Of a DNA stretch of 64,000 nucleotides, positions 1 through 17,917 are shown piece after piece. Source of the DNA: Planomicrobium sp. CPCC 101079 (GTDB lineage: Bacteria > Bacillota > Bacilli > Bacillales_A > Planococcaceae); the NCBI RefSeq assembly GCF_007859275.1, contig NZ_VOHC01000024.1:117726-181725 (forward strand), read 5' to 3'. The stretch's first letter is position 1, and each line of letters starts with the position of its first letter. The position numbers and the translations under genes were made by a program. The notes under the pieces were generated by a model. That model worked only from the letters and a program-made list of their open reading frames with translations. It was not told where the DNA came from and did no database searches.

Positions 1-299
1 TATCGGTCATTCCTGTCGCTAAAGCGGGAGGTTCGATGAGTGCCTATGCTTTCATGAATATGAAAGATCCGGTTGTTGTGGAAGAAGTTCAGGCTCATGC
101 CGGAATTGATATTGGCCAAACAATGATTGGTATGCATTTAAAAAGAGTAGCCGTTCCGGTGCGGACTTCTGTTAAACTAATAGGAGATGCGATTATATCC
201 GCCGCTACCACACGGCCAAAATTGATTGGCGGGGAGCGCGCACGATATACTCGTGAGCTTGTTCAATTACAGGAGGGATATACGGATGGAATTGATTAA
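1..299 (+). CDS. ywlG: YwlG-type DUF436/TIGR01440 protein, C-terminal part
   Basis: The reading frame is already open at base 1 (frame 3) and reads [17 protein letters not shown] before the first ATG at 36, so this is the 3' end of a gene that starts upstream of the window. The sequence around [24 protein letters not shown] matches what I remember of Bacillus YwlG, a conserved protein of unknown function usually found just before glyA. The stop at 297-299 overlaps the glyA start by 14 bp, so the two genes are probably co-transcribed and translationally coupled. The biochemical role is unknown. Confidence 0.8.
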   Translation, partial: SVIPVAKAGGSMSAYAFMNMKDPVVVEEVQAHAGIDIGQTMIGMHLKRVAVPVRTSVKLIGDAIISAATTRPKLIGGERARYTRELVQLQEGYTDGID

Positions 300-1521
300 A
301 GTGCAGGACCAAGCAGTATTTGAAGCAATGGAAGCAGAAAAAGCACGGCAGGAAGCGAATATTGAACTGATTGCCTCGGAAAACTTTGTATCACAAGCAG
401 TTATGGACGCTCAAGGGTCGGTTTTGACTAATAAATACGCAGAAGGCTACCCTGGAAAACGCTATTACGGCGGTTGTGAGTATGTTGATGTTGTCGAAAA
501 TATTGCTAGGGATCGCCTGAAAGAAATTTTCGGTGCGGATCATGCAAACGTTCAACCACATTCAGGATCCCAAGCCAATATGGCCGTTTATACAGCAATT
601 TTAAAGCAAGGCGATACAGTACTCGGAATGAATTTGAACCATGGTGGGCACTTGACGCATGGCAGCCGTGTAAACTTTAGCGGCATGACTTATAATTTCG
701 TTGAATACGGCGTCAGTGAAGAAACACAGATGATTGATTATGATGTTGTTCGTGAAATCGCAGTTGAACACCAGCCTAAATTGATTGTTGTGGGTGCCAG
801 CGCTTATTCCCGGACAATCGATTTTGCTAAATTCCGCGAAATTGCAGATGAAGTCGGCGCATTATTAATGGTGGATATGGCTCATATTGCCGGACTAGTA
901 GCCACTGGGGCACATCCAAGCCCAGTGCCGCATGCCCATTTTGTCACTTCCACAACTCATAAAACATTGCGCGGTCCTCGTGGAGGACTGATCCTATGCA
1001 CAGAAGAATTCGCGAAAAAAATCGATAAAACGATTTTCCCGGGTATTCAAGGCGGTCCATTGATGCACGTGATTGCAGCAAAAGCTGTTGCATTTGGCGA
1101 AGCGTTGGAACCTGAATTCAAAACATATATCGATCAAGTGGTGAAAAATGCCAAAGCTTTAGCTGAAGCGCTAATGGCTGAAGGCGTGCAAATCGTATCA
1201 GGCGGAACAGATAACCACTTGCTATTGATTGACCTTCGTTCACTGAATCTGACAGGAAAATTGGCGGAGCACCTTCTTGATGAAGTCGGCATTACGACAA
1301 ACAAAAACACCATCCCATTTGATCCGGAAAGCCCATTCGTCACTTCAGGCATCCGCCTTGGGACTCCTGCAGTAACATCACGCGGTTTCAAAGAACCGGA
1401 AATGAAAGAAATTGCGGCCATTATGGCAATACTCTTGAAAAATCCGGAAGATGACGCCGTAAAACAAGAAGCGGCTGCTCGCACTGCAAAGCTGACAGCA
1501 AGTTTCCCGTTATACAAATAA
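286..1521 (+). CDS. glyA: Serine hydroxymethyltransferase
   Basis: GlyA is a PLP enzyme that interconverts serine and glycine while loading one-carbon units onto tetrahydrofolate. The 411-residue product has the normal bacterial length. It shows IELIASENF and [11 protein letters not shown] near the N-terminus and the PLP-lysine motif [14 protein letters not shown], with the Schiff-base lysine at about K226. I chose ATG 286 rather than the upstream in-frame codon at 226 because an AGGAGGGA ribosome binding site lies at 271-278 and homologues begin close to MELIKVQD. It overlaps the end of ywlG by 14 bp. A stem-loop terminator follows at 1547. Confidence 0.96.
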   Translation: MELIKVQDQAVFEAMEAEKARQEANIELIASENFVSQAVMDAQGSVLTNKYAEGYPGKRYYGGCEYVDVVENIARDRLKEIFGADHANVQPHSGSQANMAVYTAILKQGDTVLGMNLNHGGHLTHGSRVNFSGMTYNFVEYGVSEETQMIDYDVVREIAVEHQPKLIVVGASAYSRTIDFAKFREIADEVGALLMVDMAHIAGLVATGAHPSPVPHAHFVTSTTHKTLRGPRGGLILCTEEFAKKIDKTIFPGIQGGPLMHVIAAKAVAFGEALEPEFKTYIDQVVKNAKALAEALMAEGVQIVSGGTDNHLLLIDLRSLNLTGKLAEHLLDEVGITTNKNTIPFDPESPFVTSGIRLGTPAVTSRGFKEPEMKEIAAIMAILLKNPEDDAVKQEAAARTAKLTASFPLYK

Positions 1522-1546
1522 GAGAATTTAACCAAGTAAAAAAGTG

Positions 1547-1590
1547 CAGCTGCCTGCCACTGAACGGATTGCCGGCAGCTGTATTTTTTT
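1547..1590 (+). terminator. Rho-independent terminator of glyA
   Basis: CAGCTGCC (1547-1554) pairs with GGCAGCTG (1574-1581) and is followed by a T-rich run (TATTTTTTT). It ends the ywlG-glyA unit before the EAL gene. Confidence 0.85.
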
Positions 1591-1620
1591 CCGAATTTAT
1601 AGGCGAAAGAGGTGCAGCGC

Positions 1621-4567
<2,947 letters not shown>

Positions 4568-4692
4568 GATAGAAGAACGCGGCACCGGCTAATATAGCCC
4601 CGAACAGCGCCGGTATAATCGCCGGCTACGGCGAGTTGGCGCCAAGGGGCAAGGTGCCGGTGTTTAGAAGACAAAGCAAAGGACTGGTCCTT
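4568..4692 (+). other. Structured GCCGG-rich leader between upp and mnaA
   Basis: These 125 bp contain several short dyads. GGCACC near 4582 can pair with GGTGCC near 4653, GCCGG with CCGGC near 4610-4625, and AAAGGAC (4678-4684) with GTCCTTT (4687-4693). The last dyad covers the Shine-Dalgarno sequence and touches the TTG start of mnaA. No clear terminator for upp is seen, so the genes may be co-transcribed. Confidence 0.4.
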
Positions 4693-5823
4693 TTGACGAA
4701 AAAGTGGAAAGTAATGACGATTTTCGGCACGAGGCCGGAAGCAGTCAAGATGGCGCCCCTTGTATTGGAACTTCAAAAGCATCCTGAAACAATCGAACCG
4801 ATTGTGACCGTAACGGCACAGCATCGGCAAATGCTCGATCAAGTTCTGAATGCTTTTCAAATCCAGCCGGACTATGATTTGAACATTATGAAAGACCGGC
4901 AAACGCTAAGTGATGTGACAGTCCGCGGACTGCATGGCTTGGATGAGGTCATGAAGCAAGCGGAGCCAGACATTGTGCTGGTTCATGGCGATACGACGAC
5001 CACATTTGTGGCAAGCCTCGCCGCTTTTTACAACCAGATTGCGGTCGGCCATGTGGAAGCGGGTCTTCGCACACACAATAAATATTCGCCTTATCCGGAA
5101 GAAATGAACCGTCAGCTGACAGGCGTCATAGCGGATATTCATTTTGCGCCCACAGAAAAGTCTGCGCAAAACCTGCTGACGGAAAACAAGCGGGAAGAGT
5201 CGATTTATGTCACCGGCAATACGGCAATTGATGCGCTGAAAACAACTATACGCAAAACGTATCACCACCCGGTCCTTGAAAAAGTCGGTTCAGATCGCAT
5301 GATTTTGCTGACGGCCCACCGGCGGGAGAACTGGGGAGAGCCGATGCGCAATATGTTCCGGGCCATAAAACGGCTGACTGAAGAACATGATGACGTCCAG
5401 GTGGTGTATCCGGTCCATATGAATCCTGCTGTAAGAACAGTAGCGGATGAAGTGCTTGGCCGTGATCCGCGAATCCATTTGATCGAACCTCTTGATGTGA
5501 TGGACTTCCATAATTTTGCGGCGCGTTCCTTCATTATATTGACGGATTCCGGAGGCGTTCAGGAAGAAGCTCCATCACTGGGCAAACCGGTTCTTGTACT
5601 GCGGGATACAACCGAACGTCCTGAAGGCATAGAGGCTGGCACGCTGAAGTTGGCAGGCACCTTGGAAGCAGACATCTACCGGCTTGCGAAAGAGCTGCTG
5701 ACGGACCCGGAAGTGTATGAACAAATGGCGCATGCTTCTAATCCTTATGGAGATGGGGAAGCTTCGCGAAGGATTGTCGCGGCACTCTGTGAGTACCTAA
5801 ATGAGAAAAAAAGCAAGAAATAA
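4693..5823 (+). CDS. mnaA: UDP-N-acetylglucosamine 2-epimerase (non-hydrolysing)
   Basis: This enzyme interconverts UDP-GlcNAc and UDP-ManNAc, the precursor of the teichoic acid linkage unit. The product of about 376 residues shows VMTIFGTRPEAVKMAPL, LVHGDTTTT (D100), GHVEAGLRT, LTAHRRENWGE and TDSGGVQEEAPSLGKPVLVLRDTTERPEG, typical of the WecB/MnaA family. I place the start at TTG 4693, which has AAAGGAC 8 nt upstream and matches the length of the B. subtilis protein. GTG 4660, with AAGGGG upstream, is a real alternative. It probably supplies ManNAc for the wall teichoic acid made by the tar genes at 56-63 kb. Confidence 0.93.
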   Translation: MTKKWKVMTIFGTRPEAVKMAPLVLELQKHPETIEPIVTVTAQHRQMLDQVLNAFQIQPDYDLNIMKDRQTLSDVTVRGLHGLDEVMKQAEPDIVLVHGDTTTTFVASLAAFYNQIAVGHVEAGLRTHNKYSPYPEEMNRQLTGVIADIHFAPTEKSAQNLLTENKREESIYVTGNTAIDALKTTIRKTYHHPVLEKVGSDRMILLTAHRRENWGEPMRNMFRAIKRLTEEHDDVQVVYPVHMNPAVRTVADEVLGRDPRIHLIEPLDVMDFHNFAARSFIILTDSGGVQEEAPSLGKPVLVLRDTTERPEGIEAGTLKLAGTLEADIYRLAKELLTDPEVYEQMAHASNPYGDGEASRRIVAALCEYLNEKKSKK

Positions 5824-5852
5824 ACGAAAGATTTTACAAGCAATGCTAAATT

Positions 5853-5871
5853 TGTCGACAATATGTCGACA
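5853..5871 (+). promoter_or_regulatory. Paired TGTCGACA palindromes upstream of the atp promoter
   Basis: Two perfect 8-bp palindromes TGTCGACA lie at 5853-5860 and 5864-5871, 11 bp apart (about one helical turn) and ending about 35 bp before the -35 hexamer. A further dyad GTGAA/TTCAC lies at 5884-5897. This layout resembles an operator, but no known regulator is assigned. Confidence 0.4.
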
Positions 5872-5905
5872 CAAAATCGCTTGTGAAGTTTTTCACTTCT
5901 ACTAA

Positions 5906-5934
5906 TTGACAGGGTTTTACCCCTATTGTATGCT
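5906..5934 (+). promoter_or_regulatory. Sigma-A promoter of the atp operon
   Basis: A perfect -35 TTGACA (5906-5911) is followed after 17 bp by TATGCT (5929-5934). It lies about 120 bp before atpZ, giving a long leader. Confidence 0.8.
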
Positions 5935-5985
5935 TACAAAGGGTATGCATGAGAAGGTTTTCATACATAAAGATGTTGTTCTGAA

Positions 5986-6008
5986 AGCCGGATGCGACGG
6001 CTCTTTTT
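5986..6008 (+). terminator. Attenuator-like hairpin in the atp leader
   Basis: AGCCG (5986-5990) pairs with CGGCT (5998-6002) and is followed by C and five T residues, between the atp promoter and atpZ. The stem is only 5 bp, so it is at most a weak terminator or attenuator. Confidence 0.35.
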
Positions 6009-6052
6009 AAGAGATATATTGTCAAATCAAAACGAATTTCGAGGGGTTTATC

Positions 6053-6274
6053 ATGCGCCCAACAAAAAGTCCCTTACAAGCGATGGCGCTTTACAGTGCC
6101 ATTCTCTCACAACTTGTCGGGTCCGTGCTCATCGGTTTGTTCACAGGTATGTGGCTCGATGAACAATTCGGAACCGCCCCGCTTTTCTTAATCATCTGCT
6201 TACTCACGGGCTTAGCAATCGGCGTGTGGGCGATGCTTAAAACCGTCCAAAAATTCGAATCAGGAGACAACTAA
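6053..6274 (+). CDS. atpZ: AtpZ-like small membrane protein of the ATP synthase operon
   Basis: This is a 73-residue protein with two predicted membrane helices (about 12-34 and 42-63) and the pattern YSAILSQLVGSVLIGLFTGMWLDEQFG, typical of the ATPase gene1/AtpZ family. It sits first in the atp operon, before atpI, as in other bacilli where AtpZ and AtpI are linked to Mg2+ uptake or synthase assembly. GAGGGG at about 6041-6046 is the ribosome binding site. The precise function is inferred from family membership. Confidence 0.8.
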   Translation: MRPTKSPLQAMALYSAILSQLVGSVLIGLFTGMWLDEQFGTAPLFLIICLLTGLAIGVWAMLKTVQKFESGDN

Positions 6275-6277
6275 AAA

Positions 6278-6649
6278 ATGGATGGACTTAGGGAGATTTA
6301 TACAAGACTAAAAAGAATGATTTATTTCGTCCTTGCGGCGCTCGTTATTGGCTGGGGGTTCACTCCGTACCAAACGATTTTTGCCGGTCTTTTAATCGGA
6401 ACTTTGTTCGGCATTTATAATATGTGGATTCTGGTTCGCCGGATGGAAAGTTTTGACCGGGCGGTGGCAGAAGGCTCGAAAGTTCGTTCGCTTGGAACGG
6501 CATTACGGTTTGGCTCAGGAGTTGCAGCTGTGGCGATCGCATTATTGTTCGCTGAGCACATCCATGTGGCCAGTACGGTCATCGGCTTAATGATTCCGTA
6601 TGTTCTGCTGCTTGCAGAACGAATTGTTTATCACGTGAAACACTATTAA
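6278..6649 (+). CDS. atpI: ATP synthase protein I
   Basis: This 123-residue membrane protein has about four hydrophobic segments and matches the AtpI family in size and position. AtpI is thought to help assemble the c-ring and is not part of the mature enzyme. It begins 3 bp after atpZ, and its ribosome binding site (CAGGAGA) lies inside the end of atpZ, suggesting coupling. Confidence 0.85.
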   Translation: MDGLREIYTRLKRMIYFVLAALVIGWGFTPYQTIFAGLLIGTLFGIYNMWILVRRMESFDRAVAEGSKVRSLGTALRFGSGVAAVAIALLFAEHIHVASTVIGLMIPYVLLLAERIVYHVKHY

Positions 6650-7387
<738 letters not shown>

Positions 7388-7439
7388 GTATAAAATGCTC
7401 AACTGAGCAAAAGAAAAAACAAAAAAACAACTATCCTGA

Positions 7440-7679
<240 letters not shown>

Positions 7680-7878
7680 TAATAACGAAAAGCGGAAGCG
7701 CCCGTTGAATCTGGGCTCTGAAGTCTGGACAATAAGAAGCTAAATGGCGGGATTGCTTAGGCATATTTTTCGCCATTTATGCTTATCTATTCAATTTTTT
7801 ATATTGAAAAAACATCTGAAACATTAGATCTTACTATAGAAGACTGGAATTTAGGCTCTTGAAGGGAGTGAAACAATC
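7680..7878 (+). repeat. Intergenic repeat-like segment with long hairpin between atpE and atpF
   Basis: The 199-bp gap carries AAAAGCGGAAGCGCCC near 7689, resembling intergenic repeats I recall from Bacillaceae. Next comes a long hairpin in which TAAATGGCG (7741-7749) pairs perfectly with CGCCATTTA (7771-7779), extended outward by ATAAG (7732-7736) and CTTAT (7782-7786). No T run follows the hairpin, so it looks like an mRNA stability or processing element rather than a terminator. Confidence 0.5.
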
Positions 7879-8408
7879 GTGTTTTTTGATCATCTTGCAC
7901 TTGGTGCTGCGGAGTCGCATGCTGCTGAGTTTTTGAACACTGGAGACATCCTTGCAACGCTTGTCGTCTTCATCGCCTTGATGTTATTGCTGAAGAAATT
8001 CGCTTGGGGCCCGTTGATGGGAATAATGCAGGAACGCGAAGACTTGATTGCTGGGGAAATTGAAACGGCTGAAAAAAGCCGTCAAGAATCACAGAAATTG
8101 CTTGAAGAGCAGCGCAACTTGTTGAAAGAAGCGCGTACACAAGCTCAACAAATCGTTGAAAACGCTAAGAAACAAGGCGAAGTTTCTCGTGAGGATATCA
8201 TTGCAAGTGCTCGTGCAGAAGCTGGCCGCATTAAAGAATCTGCTGTTCAGGAAATTGCGAACGAAAGAGAACAAGCTCTTTCTGCAGTTCGTGAAGAAGT
8301 TGTTGCATTGTCTATGCTTGCTGCATCTCGAGTTCTTGGAAAAGAAATTTCTGAAGAAGACAACCGTCAGTTGATAAACGAAACGATTGCGAAGGCAGGC
8401 GACGTACG

Positions 8409-8412
<4 letters not shown>
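7879..8412 (+). CDS. atpF: ATP synthase Fo subunit b
   Basis: Subunit b is the peripheral stalk linking Fo to F1. The 177-residue protein has one N-terminal membrane helix (about 20-40) followed by a long charged coiled coil rich in E, K, Q and A. GTG 7879 follows GAAGGGAGTG. It overlaps atpH by 4 bp (ATGA). Confidence 0.94.
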
Positions 8413-10467
<2,055 letters not shown>

Positions 10468-10509
10468 TCAGACCAATAGTTTCCTACGGATAAGAACAAA
10501 AAATAATAA

Positions 10510-13680
<3,171 letters not shown>

Positions 13681-13688
13681 ACGAAGCA

Positions 13689-13730
13689 GGCGGACAGAAG
13701 GCAGTCAACTTCTGTCCGCCTTTTCTTTTT
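13689..13730 (+). terminator. Terminator of the atp operon
   Basis: GGCGGACAGAAG (13689-13700) pairs perfectly with CTTCTGTCCGCC (13709-13720), followed by a long pyrimidine tract of repeated CTTTTT. Confidence 0.95.
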
Positions 13731-13791
13731 CTTTTTCTTTTTCTTTTTTGCTTTTCACTATCCTGTTACTAATTAAAAGGAGAGGATTCTA

Positions 13792-14025
13792 TTGGAAACC
13801 GTCGTTGGACAACAGGCGCTCATTTCAATTTTCAGCCATATCTTTTTTACCGGTGTTGCCTTTTATGCGCTTCGTGCCGTCATGTTTGAAAAGTGGATCC
13901 GCAAGCAGCACGTATTGCAAGCGCAAATTCTCTATATTTTCCTAAGCATTGCAATCGGACTGGCTGTATCGACTTTTTTCTTGAACATTTCGTTATGGTC
14001 TCGGCAATTGCAGTATTTATTTTGA
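13792..14025 (+). CDS. ywzB: DUF1146 family membrane protein
   Basis: This 77-residue protein has two hydrophobic helices (about 9-30 and 45-68) and ends SRQLQYLF, resembling B. subtilis YwzB (DUF1146), which also lies between the atp operon and murA. TTG 13792 is the start, with AAGGAGAGGA about 8 nt upstream. Function is unknown. Confidence 0.8.
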   Translation: METVVGQQALISIFSHIFFTGVAFYALRAVMFEKWIRKQHVLQAQILYIFLSIAIGLAVSTFFLNISLWSRQLQYLF

Positions 14026-14273
14026 AACTTGTTGTTTTGCCATGGCCGCGAACTTCGTGCCTATGGCAAAACGCCAACTTGGCTAACTAGTTCGCATTTC
14101 CTGGGAAATAATTAATGCCATTTAGGTTTATATCCTAGTTTCACGGGAATTGTTGTATGTAATGAGAATGTAATATACCATATAAAGTTTTACAAACGAC
14201 CGACATAAAAAGGTTAGGAGCTTCGAATCTTATAGCAATCTCAAAAAAATACCACAAATAGGTGTAAAGATAC
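14026..14273 (+). other. Intergenic region with two hairpins after ywzB
   Basis: GTTTTGCCAT (14034-14043) pairs perfectly with ATGGCAAAAC (14063-14072), and directly after it GCCAACTTGGC (14073-14083) is a second small dyad. Neither is followed by a T run. The rest, to 14273, is AT-rich with no gene that I can support. Confidence 0.5.
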
Positions 14274-14302
14274 TTGAGAATATGCTGGAAAACAGGTACT
14301 AT
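14274..14302 (+). promoter_or_regulatory. Sigma-A promoter of murA
   Basis: TTGAGA (14274-14279), a 17-bp spacer and TACTAT (14297-14302) form a plausible sigma-A promoter about 90 bp before the murA start. Confidence 0.55.
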
Positions 14303-14393
14303 AAGTAAGGTTTTGTTTCTAATAAATGACAATGGACTTTATAACGTACGTTATGTACATATAGATATTACTTTACAGATGGAGGGCATATCA

Positions 14394-15686
14394 GTGGATC
14401 AGATTATTGTAAAAGGCGGTCAAAAATTAAAAGGGAAAGTTCGGGTGGAAGGTGCTAAAAACGCAGTACTACCAATTCTTGCCGGCGCATTATTGGCTTC
14501 TAATGGAAAAAGTATCCTTAAAGAAGTACCAAATTTAGCGGATGTTTATACCATCCAAGAAGTGCTGAAAAGTTTGAACGTGTCAATCGAGTATTTCCCG
14601 GAAAAAAATGAAATGGTGATTGACGCATCCCAGACATTATCAAGTGAAGCGCAATTTGAGTATGTTAGAAAGATGCGTGCTTCAATTTTGGTAATGGGGC
14701 CGGTCCTTGCACGTAATGGATTCGCTCGTGTTGCTCTTCCAGGAGGATGTGCAATTGGCTCACGTCCGATTGATCAGCATTTAAAAGGGTTTGAGGCGAT
14801 GGGTGCTAAAATTTCCTTCGGCAATGGTTTTGTTGAAGCAAAAACAAACGGCCGTTTGCGCGGCGCTAAAATTTATCTGGATTTCCCAAGTGTGGGAGCT
14901 ACAGAAAATATTATGGCGGCAGCAGCTTTGGCTGAAGGCGTTACGGTTATCGAAAACGCTGCGAAAGAACCTGAAATTGTTGACTTGGCAAATTACATCA
15001 ATGAAATGGGCGGCCGCGTAGTCGGCGCTGGAACAGACACAATGCGCATCGAAGGCGTTAAAGAACTTCATGGAGCAGAACACTATATCATTCCTGACCG
15101 TGTAGAAGCTGGTACCTTCATGGTAGCTGCAGCGATCACTGAAGGCGATGTTATTATCGAAAATGCGGTGCCTGAACATATGGCTGCTTTGATTTCAAAA
15201 CTTGGAGAAATGGGCGTCGACATTCAAGAAGTGGAAGAGGGTCTTCGCATCCGTGCTTCACGTCCGCTCCGTTCGATTGATATCAAGACAATGCCGCACC
15301 CAGGGTTCCCGACAGATATGCAATCGCAAATGATGTCGTTGATGTTGACAGCCCAAGGCAATGGCATTCTGACAGAAACAGTTTTTGAAAATCGTTTTAT
15401 GCACGTGGAAGAGTTCCGCCGCATGAATGCATCGGTTAAAATTGAAGGCCGTTCTGTTATTATGGAAGGTCCATCGAAGTTGCAGGGGGCGGAAGTTGCA
15501 GCAACAGACTTGCGTGCAGCAGCAGCGCTTATCCTGGCAGGACTTGCAGCTGAAGGCATCACTCGAGTAAACAACCTTTACCATTTGGATCGCGGTTACG
15601 TGAACTTCCATAAAAAATTGGCTGCTTTAGGCGCTGATATCGAACGTGTCACAACTGAAGAAGCAAAAGTGGAACAACTGGTCTAA
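14394..15686 (+). CDS. murA: UDP-N-acetylglucosamine 1-carboxyvinyltransferase
   Basis: MurA transfers enolpyruvate from PEP to UDP-GlcNAc, the first committed step of peptidoglycan synthesis and the fosfomycin target. The 430-residue protein starts [29 protein letters not shown]. The catalytic cysteine is C119 in [19 protein letters not shown] 14394 is preceded by GGAGGG; the longer open frame upstream lacks a ribosome binding site and homology. Its place after ywzB matches B. subtilis murAA. Confidence 0.96.
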   Translation: MDQIIVKGGQKLKGKVRVEGAKNAVLPILAGALLASNGKSILKEVPNLADVYTIQEVLKSLNVSIEYFPEKNEMVIDASQTLSSEAQFEYVRKMRASILVMGPVLARNGFARVALPGGCAIGSRPIDQHLKGFEAMGAKISFGNGFVEAKTNGRLRGAKIYLDFPSVGATENIMAAAALAEGVTVIENAAKEPEIVDLANYINEMGGRVVGAGTDTMRIEGVKELHGAEHYIIPDRVEAGTFMVAAAITEGDVIIENAVPEHMAALISKLGEMGVDIQEVEEGLRIRASRPLRSIDIKTMPHPGFPTDMQSQMMSLMLTAQGNGILTETVFENRFMHVEEFRRMNASVKIEGRSVIMEGPSKLQGAEVAATDLRAAAALILAGLAAEGITRVNNLYHLDRGYVNFHKKLAALGADIERVTTEEAKVEQLV

Positions 15687-15708
15687 TACTTTTACTTTTT
15701 ATTTATTT

Positions 15709-15745
15709 AAGCCTGCGAGCTGTCTAGCCCGCAGGCTTTTTGATT
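15709..15745 (+). terminator. Terminator of murA
   Basis: AAGCCTGCG (15709-15717) pairs with CGCAGGCTT (15730-15738), followed by TTTTG. Confidence 0.88.
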
Positions 15746-15848
15746 TCTCGTGGGGAAGCGGGTAAAAAGTCTTCTTCGTTCCTCGACTGAACAGAGGGTG
15801 TAAAGCCTGAACAGCCGCGAAAAAATAATGCAATTCCCATCTTGTCTA

Positions 15849-15857
15849 TGCTAAAAT
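15849..15857 (+). promoter_or_regulatory. Extended -10 candidate upstream of mbl
   Basis: TG-C-TAAAAT at 15849-15857 fits an extended -10 element about 65 bp before mbl. No good -35 was found. Confidence 0.35.
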
Positions 15858-15923
15858 GTTCACTTAGGAGAGTCTTTTTATTTACATATAAGGTGCGGCA
15901 AAGATGGAAGGGGAAACGCTTAA

Positions 15924-16928
15924 ATGTTTTCGAAAGATATTGGAATTGATCTAGGGACGGCCAACGTTCTTATCCATGTCAAGGGCAAGGGGATTATTTT
16001 GAATGAGCCATCTGTAGTCGCCATAGACCGCACTACAAACCGGGTTGTAGCAGTTGGAAAAGAAGCCAAAGAAATGATGGGCAGAACACCGGAAAACATC
16101 GTTGCGATCCGTCCTTTGAAAGATGGCGTCATTGCAGATTTTGAAGTCACGGAAATTATGCTTAAATATTTTTTAGATCGATTAAAAGTGAAAGGTTTTA
16201 TGACAAAACCTCGCATCTTGATATGCTGTCCGACAAATATCACCAGTGTGGAGCAAAAAGCGATCCGGGAAGCGGCTGAAAAATCAGGAGGGAAGAAAGT
16301 GTTTTTGGAAGAAGAGCCTAAAGTAGCTGCAATTGGTGCAGGTATGGACATTTTTCAACCGACTGGCAATATGGTGGTTGATATCGGCGGCGGCACATCT
16401 GATATTGCGGTGTTATCCATGGGGGATATTGTGACAAGCGAATCGATTAGAGTGGCTGGGGATGTATTTAACAATGACATTCTTCAATATGTTAAACGGC
16501 ACCACAAATTATTGATCGGGGACCGGACAGCAGAAGCGTTGAAAATAGCGATTGGCACAGTTTCCCCGAACGGCAGAAAAGAAGAGATGGAAATTCGCGG
16601 GCGTGATTTGGTGACGGGTCTTCCAAAAGTCGTTACAATTCAATCAGCGGAAGTCCAACAAGCGATGAAAGAATCAGTTAGCCATATTGTCGCTGCTGCT
16701 AGAAATGTACTTGAACATACACCACCGGAGCTATCCGCTGATATTATCGACAGAGGAATCATTTTGACTGGTGGCGGTGCGCTGCTTCACGGCATAGATC
16801 AGTTGCTGGCGGCTGAGTTGAAAGTGCCGGTTACGATTTCGGATAATCCTATGGATTGTGTAGCTTTAGGGACTGGCATCATTTTAGACAGCATGGATAA
16901 AAGAGCCAGAAGAAAAAGCATTGGATGA
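15924..16928 (+). CDS. mbl: MreB-like rod-shape cytoskeletal protein
   Basis: This 334-residue actin-like ATPase shows the phosphate-binding loops IGIDLGTANVLIHVKGKG and VVDIGGGTSDIAVLSMG, and the C-terminal ILTGGGALLHGIDQLLA. The size and MFSKDIGIDLG start match Mbl, a filament that guides lateral wall synthesis. In B. subtilis mbl lies downstream of spoIIID; no such gene is present here. ATG 15924 follows AAGGGG. If the organism is coccoid, keeping an Mbl homologue is noteworthy. Confidence 0.92.
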   Translation: MFSKDIGIDLGTANVLIHVKGKGIILNEPSVVAIDRTTNRVVAVGKEAKEMMGRTPENIVAIRPLKDGVIADFEVTEIMLKYFLDRLKVKGFMTKPRILICCPTNITSVEQKAIREAAEKSGGKKVFLEEEPKVAAIGAGMDIFQPTGNMVVDIGGGTSDIAVLSMGDIVTSESIRVAGDVFNNDILQYVKRHHKLLIGDRTAEALKIAIGTVSPNGRKEEMEIRGRDLVTGLPKVVTIQSAEVQQAMKESVSHIVAAARNVLEHTPPELSADIIDRGIILTGGGALLHGIDQLLAAELKVPVTISDNPMDCVALGTGIILDSMDKRARRKSIG

Positions 16929-16947
16929 AAGCAGTGCTTAAGAGCGC

Positions 16948-16977
16948 TTAAGATATATAGTTTTATTTCAATATAAT
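16948..16977 (+). promoter_or_regulatory. Promoter candidate upstream of the EpuA-like gene
   Basis: TTAAGA (16948-16953), an 18-bp spacer and a perfect TATAAT (16972-16977) lie just after mbl, predicting transcription from about 16984. Confidence 0.4.
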
Positions 16978-17010
16978 GGTAATGCCAAAAAAAGTTGCGC
17001 CACTGCCTGT

Positions 17011-17364
17011 ATGGATATTCTGGACGATGAAGGCCTGCCTGTAAAAACAGAAAAAGGACGTCCATCAATAGAAAGGTTGACTAAGCGAATGGCTGAATGG
17101 AAGCATAAAAGACCTCTGCGAAGAGAAGTTAAAGAAGTTAAAGAAACTGAACAAGCGGACACGAAAGCTGATTCCAGCTCTTGGGTCCGAATCCGCTTGT
17201 TCCCGATTTGGCTGCGTATTCTAATGGTCCTTGCCATCATCGCTGTAGCGATGGTTTTAGGCGTAATGGTCGGATACGGGGTAATAGGGGACGGCGAGCC
17301 GTCAGATGCCTTAAAATGGCGTACATGGCAGCATATTATCGATATCATGAGCGGCCAGAAATAA
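17011..17364 (+). CDS. Small membrane protein of the EpuA / 'RNA polymerase beta' DUF type
   Basis: This 117-residue protein has a charged cytoplasmic N-terminal half (about 1-60), one membrane helix (about 64-90, [26 protein letters not shown]) and a short outer tail with the sequence [13 protein letters not shown]. This architecture fits the EpuA-like family often misnamed DNA-directed RNA polymerase subunit beta. The start is uncertain: ATG 17011 lacks a ribosome binding site, and no other in-frame start lies nearby. It sits between mbl and fabZ. Function is unknown. Confidence 0.7.
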   Translation: MDILDDEGLPVKTEKGRPSIERLTKRMAEWKHKRPLRREVKEVKETEQADTKADSSSWVRIRLFPIWLRILMVLAIIAVAMVLGVMVGYGVIGDGEPSDALKWRTWQHIIDIMSGQK

Positions 17365-17407
17365 CGCCTGCCTGCAAACTTACTGTATTTCAAAAGGAGC
17401 TGGACAT

Positions 17408-17845
17408 ATGTTGACAGTAGAACAAATTCAAGCAATTTTGCCACACCGCCAACCGTTTTTGATGGTAGACCGGATTTTGGAGATTGAAGCCGGAAAAAAA
17501 GCGGTCGGTTTAAAGAATGTCTCAGTAAACGAAGAATTTTTTAATGGCCATTTTCCGGGTTACCCGGTTATGCCAGGCGTGCTGATCGTTGAAGCATTAG
17601 CCCAAGTAGGAGCAGCGGCGGTTTTGCAGTTGGAAGTGAATAAAGGGCGTCTTGCCTTCTTCACGGGCATCGATAATTGCCGGTTCAAACGCCAAGTTGT
17701 ACCAGGCGATCAATTGCGCTTGGAAGTGGAACTGACAAAGTTGCGCGGATCAATGGGCAAAGGGCATGCGATTGCAACAGTGGACGGCGAAATTGCTTGT
17801 GAATGCGATATCCTATTTGCTTTGGGGCCAGTAGTAGAAAAATAA
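17408..17845 (+). CDS. fabZ: 3-hydroxyacyl-[ACP] dehydratase
   Basis: FabZ dehydrates beta-hydroxyacyl-ACP in fatty acid elongation. The 145-residue hot-dog-fold protein shows [14 protein letters not shown] and [21 protein letters not shown], giving the catalytic pair H48 and E62. AAAGGAGCTGG precedes ATG 17408. The gene order mbl-fabZ-ywpF is also known from Bacillus. Confidence 0.95.
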   Translation: MLTVEQIQAILPHRQPFLMVDRILEIEAGKKAVGLKNVSVNEEFFNGHFPGYPVMPGVLIVEALAQVGAAAVLQLEVNKGRLAFFTGIDNCRFKRQVVPGDQLRLEVELTKLRGSMGKGHAIATVDGEIACECDILFALGPVVEK

Positions 17846-17864
17846 GAATAAGAGAATGTTAAAA

Positions 17865-17917
17865 AAGAAAAAACCAATGTGGGAGCCAATTTCTAAAGGC
17901 ATCCACGCTGGTTTTTT
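17865..17917. terminator. Bidirectional terminator between fabZ and ywpF
   Basis: An A-rich stretch, ACCAATGTGGGAGCC (17873 onward), pairs with GGCATCCACGCTGGT (17898-17912), which is followed by TTTTTT. The A tract on one side and T tract on the other suit both converging genes. The stem has a few mismatches. Confidence 0.7.
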
